The notes under the pieces were generated by a model. The model made no database searches, was not told the origin of the DNA, and saw nothing but the letters and a program-made list of their open reading frames with translations. DNA of 19,990 nt from Patescibacteria group bacterium (GTDB taxonomy: Bacteria; Patescibacteriota; Minisyncoccia; Minisyncoccales; DG-74-1), in contig JASEJL010000011.1 in NCBI GenBank assembly GCA_030016465.1, positions 1-19,990 on the forward strand, given 5' to 3'. The position numbers and the translations under genes were made by a program. This document shows positions 1-6,128 of the stretch, piece by piece. Each line of letters begins with the position of its first letter. Position 1 is the stretch's first letter.

Positions 1-11
1 GCAAAATATCT

Positions 12-36
12 CAAAATTTTCTAAAAGAAAATTTTG
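12..36. repeat. perfect 10-bp inverted repeat
   Basis: Arms at 12-21 and 27-36 are exact reverse complements around a 5-base loop. No T-run follows on the + strand, so it is not a convincing terminator. It lies in the decayed stretch at the left edge, and its role is unknown. AT-rich sequence makes short palindromes fairly likely by chance. Confidence 0.4.
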
Positions 37-69
37 CTTAGGTGTTTAATCTATAAAGATCGAGGGATA

Positions 70-230
70 AAAGTTTTTGTAAGCGGACCTGAAGTTGATA
101 AAAAAATTACTAGGCCCAGCCGGATTAAATGTTGTTTATGTTTACAATGGGAATATATTGGGAATCAAAGAAGACGATAAAAAACTCAGTGAAATAGTTA
201 AAAAAGGTGTAAGGGTTTATAGCTTTTAAG
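70..230 (+). pseudogene. remnant of a small protein, possibly DsrE-like
   Basis: Joining two reading frames gives a stretch of the type KVFVSGPEVDKK / LGPAGLNVVYVYNGNI / KKGVRVYSF. It contains a one-base frame break near 110-115 and a stop at about 228-230. Beyond that stop the sequence can be read on as EFIALL. Alternating hydrophobic strands and a C-terminal GV-x-VYSF followed by EFI vaguely resemble the small DsrE/TusBCD sulfur-carrier fold. Such a function would fit the neighbouring SepCysS and Suf genes, but the resemblance is weak and is inference only. The 5' part lies outside or near the window edge. No intact ORF is present. Confidence 0.3.
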
Positions 231-236
231 AGTTTA

Positions 237-441
237 TAGCTTTATTGAAGTGCTTTCAAATTTATTTGCTGGGTTTGCCGAAAGAAAGTATTTTGGGAGA
301 CATACAGTAAAAACAACCGATAGTTTACCATCTATCAATTTAAACCTTAAAATGATAGTAGAGAAGTTTATTGCTTCAAAAATAAAAAAATTAATATCAG
401 GGGAGCCTATTTTTATTGATGTAGAAATTAATAAAGAATAA
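237..441 (+). pseudogene. unrecognised ORF remnant ahead of SepCysS
   Basis: About 68 open codons end in TAA at 439-441, in the same frame as the following SepCysS fragment. The C-terminal half (KFIASKIKKLISGEPIFIDV) reads like real protein. A possible match is the C-terminal helix and tail of D-2-hydroxyacid dehydrogenases, whose 3-phosphoglycerate dehydrogenase members feed phosphoserine synthesis. I cannot support this firmly. It does not match the expected N-terminal ~80 residues of SepCysS, so that part appears lost or replaced. There is no good ribosome binding site at the internal ATG (250). Confidence 0.3.
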
Positions 442-1337
442 TCTTTTTGCTTAACCAACGGTGCCAGAGAAGAAAAATTTATGATAATGGACGCGATAGC
501 CAGGCCTAGAGATTTCATCATTGTTGATAAAAACGCTCATTATATCACTTATGTCGCGGCAGAAAGAGCAAAGTTAAGAATAAAGGAAGTGGAAAATTCC
601 GGCTATCCTGAATTTAAAATTGATATGAATAAATATGAAGAAGTAATAGAGGAAATAAAAAGGAAAATAATATTGCTTTGCTTTTACTCATTTGGCCAGA
701 TAGAAATATAGGAACTTACCCGACATCAAAAAATTGACAAAAATTTCCAAAATGTATAAAATTTCTTTATTGCTAAAACTGCTATGCTATTGGCAGAATG
801 CCTGTCAAAATGGATGAAATAGGCGTTGATTTTGTTATTGCAGCGGACACAAATCAATGGTAAGTTCAAGTCCGATTGATTTTATCGAAATAAAAAAAAT
901 GGGAAAATATTTTAATGAAAAATCGCAATATTTTCCTAAAAAAGAAATAGAAGCATTGGGTTGCACTGTCTGAGGAACAGCATTGATGACTCTTATGGCT
1001 TCTTTTTCTTCTGTGTTTGAAAAAGTCAAAAAATGGCCAGAGCAAGTAGAAAAAGCAAGCTGATTTTCTGAAGAATTGGAAAAATTAGGATTAAAAAATT
1101 GGGTGAAAAAACGCACAACCGCGACCTTATGTTTTTTGAGTCAGAAAAATTATCTGAAATTTCAAAAAAAGATAAAAGAGACCGATATTTTTTTATCAAG
1201 GGCTCAAAAAAAGAAATATTTGGAAAATAAAACCCGGTCTTACTAAAAATTTTAAACTTTCAACTTTTGCTGCCAGCAAAAAAGAGTTGAAAAAAGTATT
1301 AAAAACCCTTGAAGATATTTTAAAAGAGAAAAAATGA
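442..1337 (+). pseudogene. pscS: Sep-tRNA:Cys-tRNA synthase (SepCysS) pseudogene
   Basis: SepCysS is a PLP enzyme that converts O-phosphoseryl-tRNA(Cys) to Cys-tRNA(Cys) in tRNA-dependent cysteine synthesis. The match is read across several frames. Bases 448-711 give TNGAREEKF, DKNAHYITYVAAERAK and VENSGYPEFKID. About 777-842 gives IGRMPVKMDEIGVDFVIA. From 845 comes GHKSM with the PLP-binding lysine, then EALGCTV and LMTLMASF. About 1123-1190 gives DLMFFES and ISKKDKR. The C-terminus is IKPGLTKNFKLSTF to LEDILKEKK. These blocks occur in the order known for archaeal SepCysS. The gene is dead: it has at least five frameshifts (near 711, 777, 845, 1100 and 1215), stops at 439, 971 (TGA) and 1061 (TGA), and no recognisable N-terminal third. 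Its TGA (1335-1337) overlaps the sufC ATG, showing an ancestral operon. Family identity is secure; the decayed state could partly be assembly error. Confidence 0.85.
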
Positions 1338-2056
1338 TAAAAATGTTACTAACATTAAAAAATTTATACGTGGCAGGAAACGGAAAGAAAATACTGAATG
1401 GTATTGATTTTCAAATAAGGCACAATGAAGTTCAAGCGCTTTTAGGTCCGAATGGGAGCGGAAAGAGCACTTTGGCTCAAGTAATTTTAGGAAATCCGAA
1501 ATATGAAATAATTAAGGGAGGAATTTTCTTTGAAGAGAGAGAAATTACCAAACTTTCCATGGAAAAAAGAGCGAAATTAGGAATTGCTTTATCTTGGCAA
1601 TCTCCACCGGCTATAAAAGGAGTAAAGCTTTCTCAATTATTAGAAAAGATTTCAAAAATAAAATTTGAAAGCAAAAAGTTAGATTTAACCCCCCGGTTTT
1701 TAGAAAGAGAATTAAATTTAGAATTTTCGGGCGGAGAGAAAAAATTATCCGAGCTTTTGCAAATTTTATCCTTAAAGCCGAAATTAGTGATTTTCGATGA
1801 AATTGATTCAGGGTTGGATATTAAAAAATTAGAGAAGGTAGCGAAGATAATAAAAAAAGAATTGGTCGCAAAGGGTATTTCAATTTTGTTGATTACTCAT
1901 TCCGGAACTATTTTACGATTTTTGAAACCGAAAATTACTAATGTAATATTAAACGGGAAAATTATTTGCAAGGAGAAAGATTACAAAAAGGTTCTAAGAA
2001 CCATTAGAAAATACGATTATGAAAAATGTAAAAAGTGCAAATTATTGGCAGATTGA
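1334..2056 (+). CDS. sufC: SufC-type ABC ATPase for Fe-S cluster assembly
   Basis: SufC is the soluble ABC ATPase that drives conformational change in the SufB/SufD scaffold during Fe-S cluster assembly in the cytosol. The 240 residues carry Walker A GPNGSGKST (38-46), Q-loop WQSPP (88-92), signature SGGEKK (132-137), Walker B LVIFDE (151-156), D-loop SGLD (159-162) and the switch histidine ITHS (187-190). Length is close to the usual ~250. The start at 1334 overlaps the SepCysS stop as ATGA; a second ATG at 1343 is possible. No strong Shine-Dalgarno is seen, so translational coupling was probably ancestral. A cysteine-rich tail (CKKCK) is unusual and lies in the 38-base overlap with the next gene. 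It is intact although the upstream partner is broken. Confidence 0.93.
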   Translation: MIKMLLTLKNLYVAGNGKKILNGIDFQIRHNEVQALLGPNGSGKSTLAQVILGNPKYEIIKGGIFFEEREITKLSMEKRAKLGIALSWQSPPAIKGVKLSQLLEKISKIKFESKKLDLTPRFLERELNLEFSGGEKKLSELLQILSLKPKLVIFDEIDSGLDIKKLEKVAKIIKKELVAKGISILLITHSGTILRFLKPKITNVILNGKIICKEKDYKKVLRTIRKYDYEKCKKCKLLAD

Positions 2057-2927
2057 CCACAAAATAAAAAACATTTTAGGTATCGAGGGAGTCGTTGTTT
2101 TGCCCAGCGCCGAGGCCTGGCAAAAATTTAAGTGGGTAAAATCTTTATTCAAAGAGAAACCAAAGGAGGGATATTTTCTTTGGGTTAAAAAGCAAATATC
2201 CTTTCCTTTGACAACCTGTATCACTATCGCTTCGCCAAAAATTTCCCAGAATCTAACCAATTTACTGGTTATTGAAAAAGGGTTGAGAATCAAAGCTAAC
2301 ATTACTTGCAATGCCGCCGAAAATAATTTGTACGGCAGCCACAAAGCCAAAGGAAAAATGATTTTAAAGGAAGGGGCCTCTTTGGAATATTCCCATTTTC
2401 ATCAATGGGGAGAGAAAGACTTTGTCAGTCCGGATTACGAATTTATTTTAGAGAAAGATTCAAAACTGGTTTATACTTATAAAAATTTGCTTCCGCCAGA
2501 AAACCTCATTTTAAAAACAACGATTTATAGTGGAAAAAATTCCTCTTCCAATATAAATTTTCTGGTTAATGCTATTAATTCCAAAATAAGAATACAAGAC
2601 ACTTTAATTTTAGAGGGAGGAAATTCGCAGGGAATCGTGAAATTAAGATTGGTCGCGAGAAAGAAAAGCGATATTGAGGCTATAAGTGAAATTGTTGCCA
2701 AAAACATTGTAAAAGGGCATTTAGATTGTCAAGGATTGTTGGTTGACAAGGATTCTAAAATTTCGCTTGCGCCCAAATTACTCTGCCAGAATAAAAACGC
2801 CCAACTTACCCACGAAGCGTCAATTGGTAGAATTGCAGAAGAACAATTAATTTATTTAAGAATGAGAGGGTTAACTCAAGATGAAGCAATAAAATTGATA
2901 GTGACTGGTTTTTTGGAAATAAAATAG
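2019..2927 (+). CDS. SufB/SufD-family Fe-S assembly scaffold
   Basis: This is the scaffold partner of SufC, on which Fe-S clusters are assembled. At 302 residues it is much shorter than typical SufB (~460) and resembles minimal SufB/D proteins. The diagnostic C-terminus spans 263-302 with LTHEASIGRIAEEQLIYL, then RGLTQDEA and the final TGFLE helix. The preceding beta-helix core is visible as repeated short strands (for example GHLDCQGLLV and KISLAPKLLCQN). Candidate ligand cysteines occur in ITCNAAENN, HLDCQG and LLCQN. The start at 2019 lies 38 bases inside sufC, so the two are coupled; a later non-ATG start is possible. With only one SufB/D gene here, a homodimeric scaffold with SufC is the simplest reading (inference). 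No SufS or SufU is in the window. Confidence 0.85.
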   Translation: MKNVKSANYWQIDHKIKNILGIEGVVVLPSAEAWQKFKWVKSLFKEKPKEGYFLWVKKQISFPLTTCITIASPKISQNLTNLLVIEKGLRIKANITCNAAENNLYGSHKAKGKMILKEGASLEYSHFHQWGEKDFVSPDYEFILEKDSKLVYTYKNLLPPENLILKTTIYSGKNSSSNINFLVNAINSKIRIQDTLILEGGNSQGIVKLRLVARKKSDIEAISEIVAKNIVKGHLDCQGLLVDKDSKISLAPKLLCQNKNAQLTHEASIGRIAEEQLIYLRMRGLTQDEAIKLIVTGFLEIK

Positions 2928-2949
2928 TTTTTGATTTTTAATAAAAATT

Positions 2950-2968
2950 TCCGCCTAGGGCGGATTTT
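2950..2968 (+). terminator. likely terminator of the suf operon
   Basis: TCCGCC (2950-2955), loop TAG, GGCGGA (2959-2964), then TTTT. It lies 23 bases after the sufB/D stop. The stem is short but GC-rich in an AT-rich context. The T-run is brief, so termination may be modest. Confidence 0.6.
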
Positions 2969-3038
2969 AGTAAATGGGCAAAAAATTTCCTTCTCTAAAA
3001 CCCTTCTATTTTTTGTCCGCTCACCAGAAATGCCAAAA

Positions 3039-3058
3039 AGGTTTAACTTATTAAACCT
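3039..3058. repeat. 8-bp hairpin in convergence zone
   Basis: AGGTTTAA and TTAAACCT flank a CTTA loop. There is no clear T-run on either side. It could be a weak transcription stop or a processing signal. Confidence 0.35.
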
Positions 3059-3164
3059 AATACCTAATAAAGAGAAAAGAGAAACAAAATTATCCTTTTT
3101 TTCCAATTTCTAAATTCTTTTCAATACTAATTTCCTTTGATTAAAAGTAGAAATGGGTAGGAAG

Positions 3165-3190
3165 AAAAATAAGAATTTTCCTTATTTTTT
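3165..3190. terminator. AT-rich hairpin, possible bidirectional terminator
   Basis: AAAAATAAG (3165-3173) pairs perfectly with CTTATTTTT (3181-3189) around a 7-base loop, giving T-runs in both orientations. It sits at the distal end of the ribbon A pseudogene on the - strand and faces the suf operon on the + strand. Stem stability is low because it is almost all A-T. Confidence 0.4.
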
Positions 3191-3550
3191 GGCTATGACA
3201 CTCTCTGAATAAAAGATTGCAACTGTTTAAAAAATGATACTGACCAATTATAATGAACAGTAAGTATTTTCTTGCACACCCCAGGCATCTAACCACCAAT
3301 AATTCTGGTCATATATTGTGATGAGTTTTTCGGATGAATAAATTGCAATTAAATTTTCACTATGCTTAGGAATATTACACAATCTCTTATAAAGTGTGCG
3401 TTCATTGCGAAATATCATTTGGCGTTGTAACCAGCACTCCGGGCACTAGGTTGGTGGAGGGACTTTGATTTTCTCATAGAAAGCGAAGTCGTCTGACTCT
3501 ATAATAAATTCCTTTTTACAATTTTGACATTATCTAATTTTTTGATTCAT
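3188..3550 (-). pseudogene. zinc-ribbon family protein, copy A (decayed)
   Basis: From the ATG at 3550 the - strand reads MNQKIR*CQNCKKEF, FYEKIKVPPPT*CPEC, RNERTLYKR and YWWLDAW. After a frame change it continues with NWSVSFFKQLQSFIQRVS. This follows the N-terminal ~110 residues of copy B block by block (CQNCKQNF, KIKVPPPTWCPEC, RNERTFYKRKC, CWWSDKW, FSQSFFVQF). Two in-frame nonsense codons (one replacing the tryptophan before CPEC), one frameshift and loss of everything beyond residue ~112 make it a relic. No promoter is seen on its strand. The family's biochemical role is not known to me; paired CxxC knuckles imply zinc binding. Confidence 0.8.
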
Positions 3551-3555
3551 TACTA

Positions 3556-3583
3556 TTGACAAGGATTTTTGATTTGCTATTAT
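3556..3583 (+). promoter_or_regulatory. sigma-70-like promoter facing a hairpin
   Basis: TTGACA at 3556-3561 is a perfect -35 box, and TATTAT at 3578-3583 follows with 16-base spacing. The predicted start is near 3590. It points rightward into the hairpin at 3592-3627 and then into the 3' end of the - strand DUF3800 gene, with no + strand gene to serve. Confidence 0.5.
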
Positions 3584-3591
3584 TAAAATAG

Positions 3592-3631
3592 ATTCCCTAG
3601 ATGGATGCTTGCATCGGTTTAGGGAATTTTT
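3592..3631 (+). terminator. intrinsic terminator-like hairpin, possible tiny RNA
   Basis: The outer stem ATTCCCTA (3592-3599) pairs with TAGGGAAT (3620-3627). An inner stem GATGC (3605-3609) and GCATC (3612-3616) closes a TT turn. TTTTT follows at 3627-3631, then ATTT. The + strand orientation is the better terminator. On the - strand it would lie just past the DUF3800 stop with a weaker T-run, so it could serve that gene too. With the promoter just upstream it would yield a ~40-nt RNA. Confidence 0.5.
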
Positions 3632-3643
3632 ATTTAGAAATTT

Positions 3644-4306
3644 TTATTTTCCCAAACTTTTTCTTTTTAATTCAGGCCAATTAATAATTTTCTCTAATAA
3701 AATATGGTCTTTAATGATGTTATAAAATTGGAGATTATTTTTATTATATTTTGCTAAAATTGCTCCGGCTACAAAATCAGCTAAATTTATTATAAAATTT
3801 TGTTGACTATCTACATGTTGAATACTACAAATTAAATTCCTTTTTAAATTTTTCTGAAGAAATTTATTAAAATTTTTCTCATCGATTTTCTTCTGGAAAT
3901 GTCTATCAATAATTATTTTTAAGCTTTTTACTGGTTGCCAGAGATTTATTTCATTAATGAGTTCGCTTACTAACAAAGCGAAATTCTCTGGTATATCAAC
4001 GATATTTCTTCTTTTCTTATCTATTATTACTGCAAAAATTTCAAAATTGGCTAACACTATCCCTGAGAGAATTTGTTTTCTAGTTCGCTCACCAGCATAA
4101 TAAAATTTCACTTCTTTAATTTTAATTTTTCTTTCTCGTAATAATTTTAATATCCGACTAATTAAATTTTCTCCTTCTTTTATTTTCTTCAAGCCTACTC
4201 CGGCAATTGCAATAAATTTGTCTTTTGGATCCGGTAAGGTTCCAGACTCATCTATTAACACATAATATTCTTTCTTAATCCTTGTTTTAATATTCTTCTT
4301 TTTCAT
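3644..4306 (-). CDS. DUF3800 domain protein
   Basis: The 220 residues fit the DUF3800 family, often considered RNase H-like and frequently found in accessory or defence islands. Visible motifs are the N-terminal IDESG (18-22) on the first strand, IIIDRH with D134, and the C-terminal HVDSQQNF then NLADFVAGAI (164-183), which supply the acidic residues D19, D134, D166 and D177. A basic N-terminal tail precedes the domain. No signal peptide or membrane segment is seen. The stop of ribbon B lies 17 bases upstream, so the gene is probably co-transcribed with it. Activity as a nuclease is inferred from fold predictions for the family; substrate is unknown. The start at 4306 is the first ATG and gives the usual length. 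Confidence 0.8.
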   Translation of the reverse strand: MKKKNIKTRIKKEYYVLIDESGTLPDPKDKFIAIAGVGLKKIKEGENLISRILKLLRERKIKIKEVKFYYAGERTRKQILSGIVLANFEIFAVIIDKKRRNIVDIPENFALLVSELINEINLWQPVKSLKIIIDRHFQKKIDEKNFNKFLQKNLKRNLICSIQHVDSQQNFIINLADFVAGAILAKYNKNNLQFYNIIKDHILLEKIINWPELKRKSLGK

Positions 4307-4323
4307 TACTCTATTTTAAGTAT

Positions 4324-4683
4324 CTATACCACCTCGGCGAGATAACACTTCTCGCAATAGACAATTTCCGGTCTATCTGGAGCATAAGTAGTCAGGAATT
4401 CATTTGGACAGGAGTTATCGCCGTGGAAATGTTTGATAGTATTCTTGTAAACTCCATTAGTTGAAGTTTGTCCTCCACACATACACTTTCTTTTCCAGAA
4501 CTTTAAAGGATTTCTTTGTTTGATTCTCTGGTAATGACGACAATTAGGGCAAAGACGAGGCAGAGGTAAATTCATTTTCCGATAAAACTCCAATTCTTGA
4601 GGAATGATTTTAAAAGCAGTTGTGCATTGTTCATTACAAGTAGCTTCTAAAGTATTATTTCTTTTAATTTGGCGTGAGCGCAT
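4324..4683 (-). CDS. C-terminal part of zinc-ribbon protein B, out of frame
   Basis: This ORF encodes the last module of the copy B protein: ATCNEQCTTAF, the KIIPQELEFYRKM block, CPNCRHYQRIKQRNPLKFW, KRKCMCGG, HFHGDNSCPNEF and TTYAPDRPEIVYCEKC. The reading frame changes by -1 relative to the 490-codon ORF near 4647-4655, where frame 0 ends CTT TAG and the -1 frame reads TTA GAA. The first residues (MRSRQIKRNN) are out-of-frame reading of the upstream coding sequence, so this is probably not an independent gene. The module is homologous to the N-terminal one (FKIEPEDFEFYAKI, CPEC, RNERTFYKRKC), so the family has zinc modules at both ends. Closed knuckles suggest four or more zinc-binding CxxC pairs here. 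Confidence 0.7.
   Translation of the reverse strand: MRSRQIKRNNTLEATCNEQCTTAFKIIPQELEFYRKMNLPLPRLCPNCRHYQRIKQRNPLKFWKRKCMCGGQTSTNGVYKNTIKHFHGDNSCPNEFLTTYAPDRPEIVYCEKCYLAEVV
4346..4404. repeat. 59-bp exact repeat, copy 1 (ribbon B)
   Basis: Identical to 7498-7556 in ribbon C, in the same orientation. It encodes the conserved EFLTTYAPDRPEIVYCEKC end. Exact identity over 59 bp, in genes that differ elsewhere, suggests recent duplication or gene conversion. The interval is about 3.15 kb and includes the AAA/DUF4143 gene. Confidence 0.75.
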
Positions 4684-6119
4684 TGAATAACTTTATCTAA
4701 AATATCATCTTTGACATCTTTAATATGATCAGGTAATTCTTCGGTTTTAATATCTGGCTTGATGTTTCTTTCTTCTGGATCTTTCCATTTGTAACCTTGT
4801 TTTAGTGCCTCTTCTTTGGTTAGAGGAAAATACTCTTGAGCTATAGTTTCATTGTAGCAAAAAGGACATAATTCTGGTGGAAAGAATTCACCATATTTAT
4901 AGACCCTACCTTTTTTATCAATGTAGGGCATCTTGCTCATATGGTCTATGATTTTGGGGACTAATTTTTCATATTCCTCTTTGGTGTATTGCTTGTTAAG
5001 GATGCAGTACTGCTTATTTCTAAGACCAATACAGCCAAAAAGATTAGAGGAGTTTCTGCAATTTAACGAATACTGAATATTATGAGAACCGTGAATAGTT
5101 ATACAAAAAAACATGCGACTTCCAGAGAGAACTGTATCAATTGTTTCATAAATCAATTCAACATTCCCCCCTACTCCTGGCCCACCATCATAAATCTCTT
5201 TTCCTCCATAACCACCCCAGTTACAAAATTTTGAATCCTCTAAATTCTCAGGGATATCAAAAACATAAAAACAATTTTTTGAATTTTTAACATTATCTCC
5301 AATTATGTTTGTAGAATAAGTAATGTTAGAAAAACGCCGAATGGCTTTTTGAGCAAATTCATTAAAGCATTGTTTTATCTGTAATAAATTAGCATAACTT
5401 CCTAAATTAAATTCCTGAATTTTTTTATGATAATCCTCACTTGAATATTGAACATTGAAAATACAATATTGTCTATTTCTTAAATTAGTACAGCCGAAAC
5501 AATTAGAACAATTTCGACAATTATAGAGAAACATTGAGTCGTTACAGTTATCACAAAAGCTAGAAAAAACAATGCGATAAGAATTCGAACAAAATAAGTT
5601 CTCATAACCCAACTCAATTTTATTGGCAATATAAAGATCTACTGAATCCTTACAAAAGGTGGCACGGGTTGTATAATGAGCATTTTCATTAGATAAACCA
5701 GCAATTGAAAGATAACAATCTTTATAGCCATCATCGAAATTACAGTAAAAACTGTTTACTGCTCTAAAACTGTGAAGAGCTAAAAGAGGAACTCGAGAAA
5801 GAAGTTTTTGAAATTGAACGAAAAAAGATTGTGAAAAGTCATAATCTATTCCATATTCCAATAGATTCCATTTATCTGACCACCAACATTTTATACAAAA
5901 AACTACTAAGGAATCATCTTTTGGATACATTCCTATAAATTCCTTTCCACACTGATTACATTTTCGTTTATAAAATGTTCTCTCATTCCTCCAATTGAAT
6001 CGTCTTTTAAATCTACACTCCGGGCACCAGGTTGGTGGAGGGACTTTGATTTTGGCGTAAAACTCAAAATCCTCTGGTTCTATTTTGAAGTTTTGCTTAC
6101 AATTCTGGCAAGTTGGCAT
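4647..6119 (-). CDS. large cysteine-rich zinc-ribbon protein B (frameshifted at its end)
   Basis: The 490 codons begin MPTCQNCKQNF and show an N-terminal module with CQNC (4-7), VPPPTWCPEC (26-35), RNERTFYKRKC (44-54), CGKEF (57-61) and CIKCWWSDKW (75-84). The middle is rich in NC/CxxC pairs, such as CDNCND (189-194) and CRNCSNCFGC (201-210). It contains two copies of a repeat, CSNCFGCTNLRNRQYCIFN (204-222) and SSNLFGCIGLRNKQYCILN (357-375), each followed by QYxxEEY. A linker (EFFPPELCPFCYNET, FPLTKEEALKQGYKW) leads to the C-terminal module, now in another frame. The whole original protein would be ~600 residues. The family is widespread in CPR genomes; its function is unknown to me, and multi-zinc binding is inferred. 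It starts 9 bases after the ATPase stop, implying one transcript. Confidence 0.8.
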   Translation of the reverse strand: MPTCQNCKQNFKIEPEDFEFYAKIKVPPPTWCPECRFKRRFNWRNERTFYKRKCNQCGKEFIGMYPKDDSLVVFCIKCWWSDKWNLLEYGIDYDFSQSFFVQFQKLLSRVPLLALHSFRAVNSFYCNFDDGYKDCYLSIAGLSNENAHYTTRATFCKDSVDLYIANKIELGYENLFCSNSYRIVFSSFCDNCNDSMFLYNCRNCSNCFGCTNLRNRQYCIFNVQYSSEDYHKKIQEFNLGSYANLLQIKQCFNEFAQKAIRRFSNITYSTNIIGDNVKNSKNCFYVFDIPENLEDSKFCNWGGYGGKEIYDGGPGVGGNVELIYETIDTVLSGSRMFFCITIHGSHNIQYSLNCRNSSNLFGCIGLRNKQYCILNKQYTKEEYEKLVPKIIDHMSKMPYIDKKGRVYKYGEFFPPELCPFCYNETIAQEYFPLTKEEALKQGYKWKDPEERNIKPDIKTEELPDHIKDVKDDILDKVIQCAHAKLKEIIL

Positions 6120-6128
6120 AATTTTGAA

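Larger units (their letters stand above)
2928..3187. other. gene-free convergence zone with hairpins
   Basis: Here the + strand suf operon and the - strand accessory block converge. I see no credible gene. It holds three hairpins: 2950-2964, 3039-3058 (8-bp perfect stem, loop CTTA) and 3165-3189 (9-bp AT-only stem but for one G-C pair). Poly-A/T rich stretches fill the rest. Confidence 0.6.

Noticed and set aside
234..521. - strand ORF across the left relics
   Set aside because: It is antisense to recognisable + strand SepCysS sequence and low-complexity in composition.
845..1100. In-frame TGA codons (971, 1061) in SepCysS as UGA=Gly recoding, as in Absconditabacteria/Gracilibacteria
   Set aside because: The same gene also carries several frameshifts and a TAA just upstream. 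Other genes end at TGA in neat ATGA overlaps, and no intact gene here contains an in-frame TGA.
4640..4660. Programmed -1 frameshift in ribbon B
   Set aside because: The site ATA CTT TAG has no slippery heptamer and no obvious downstream structure. Ribbons C and D also break next to CTT TAA, but at a different place in the protein, which I take as coincidence.
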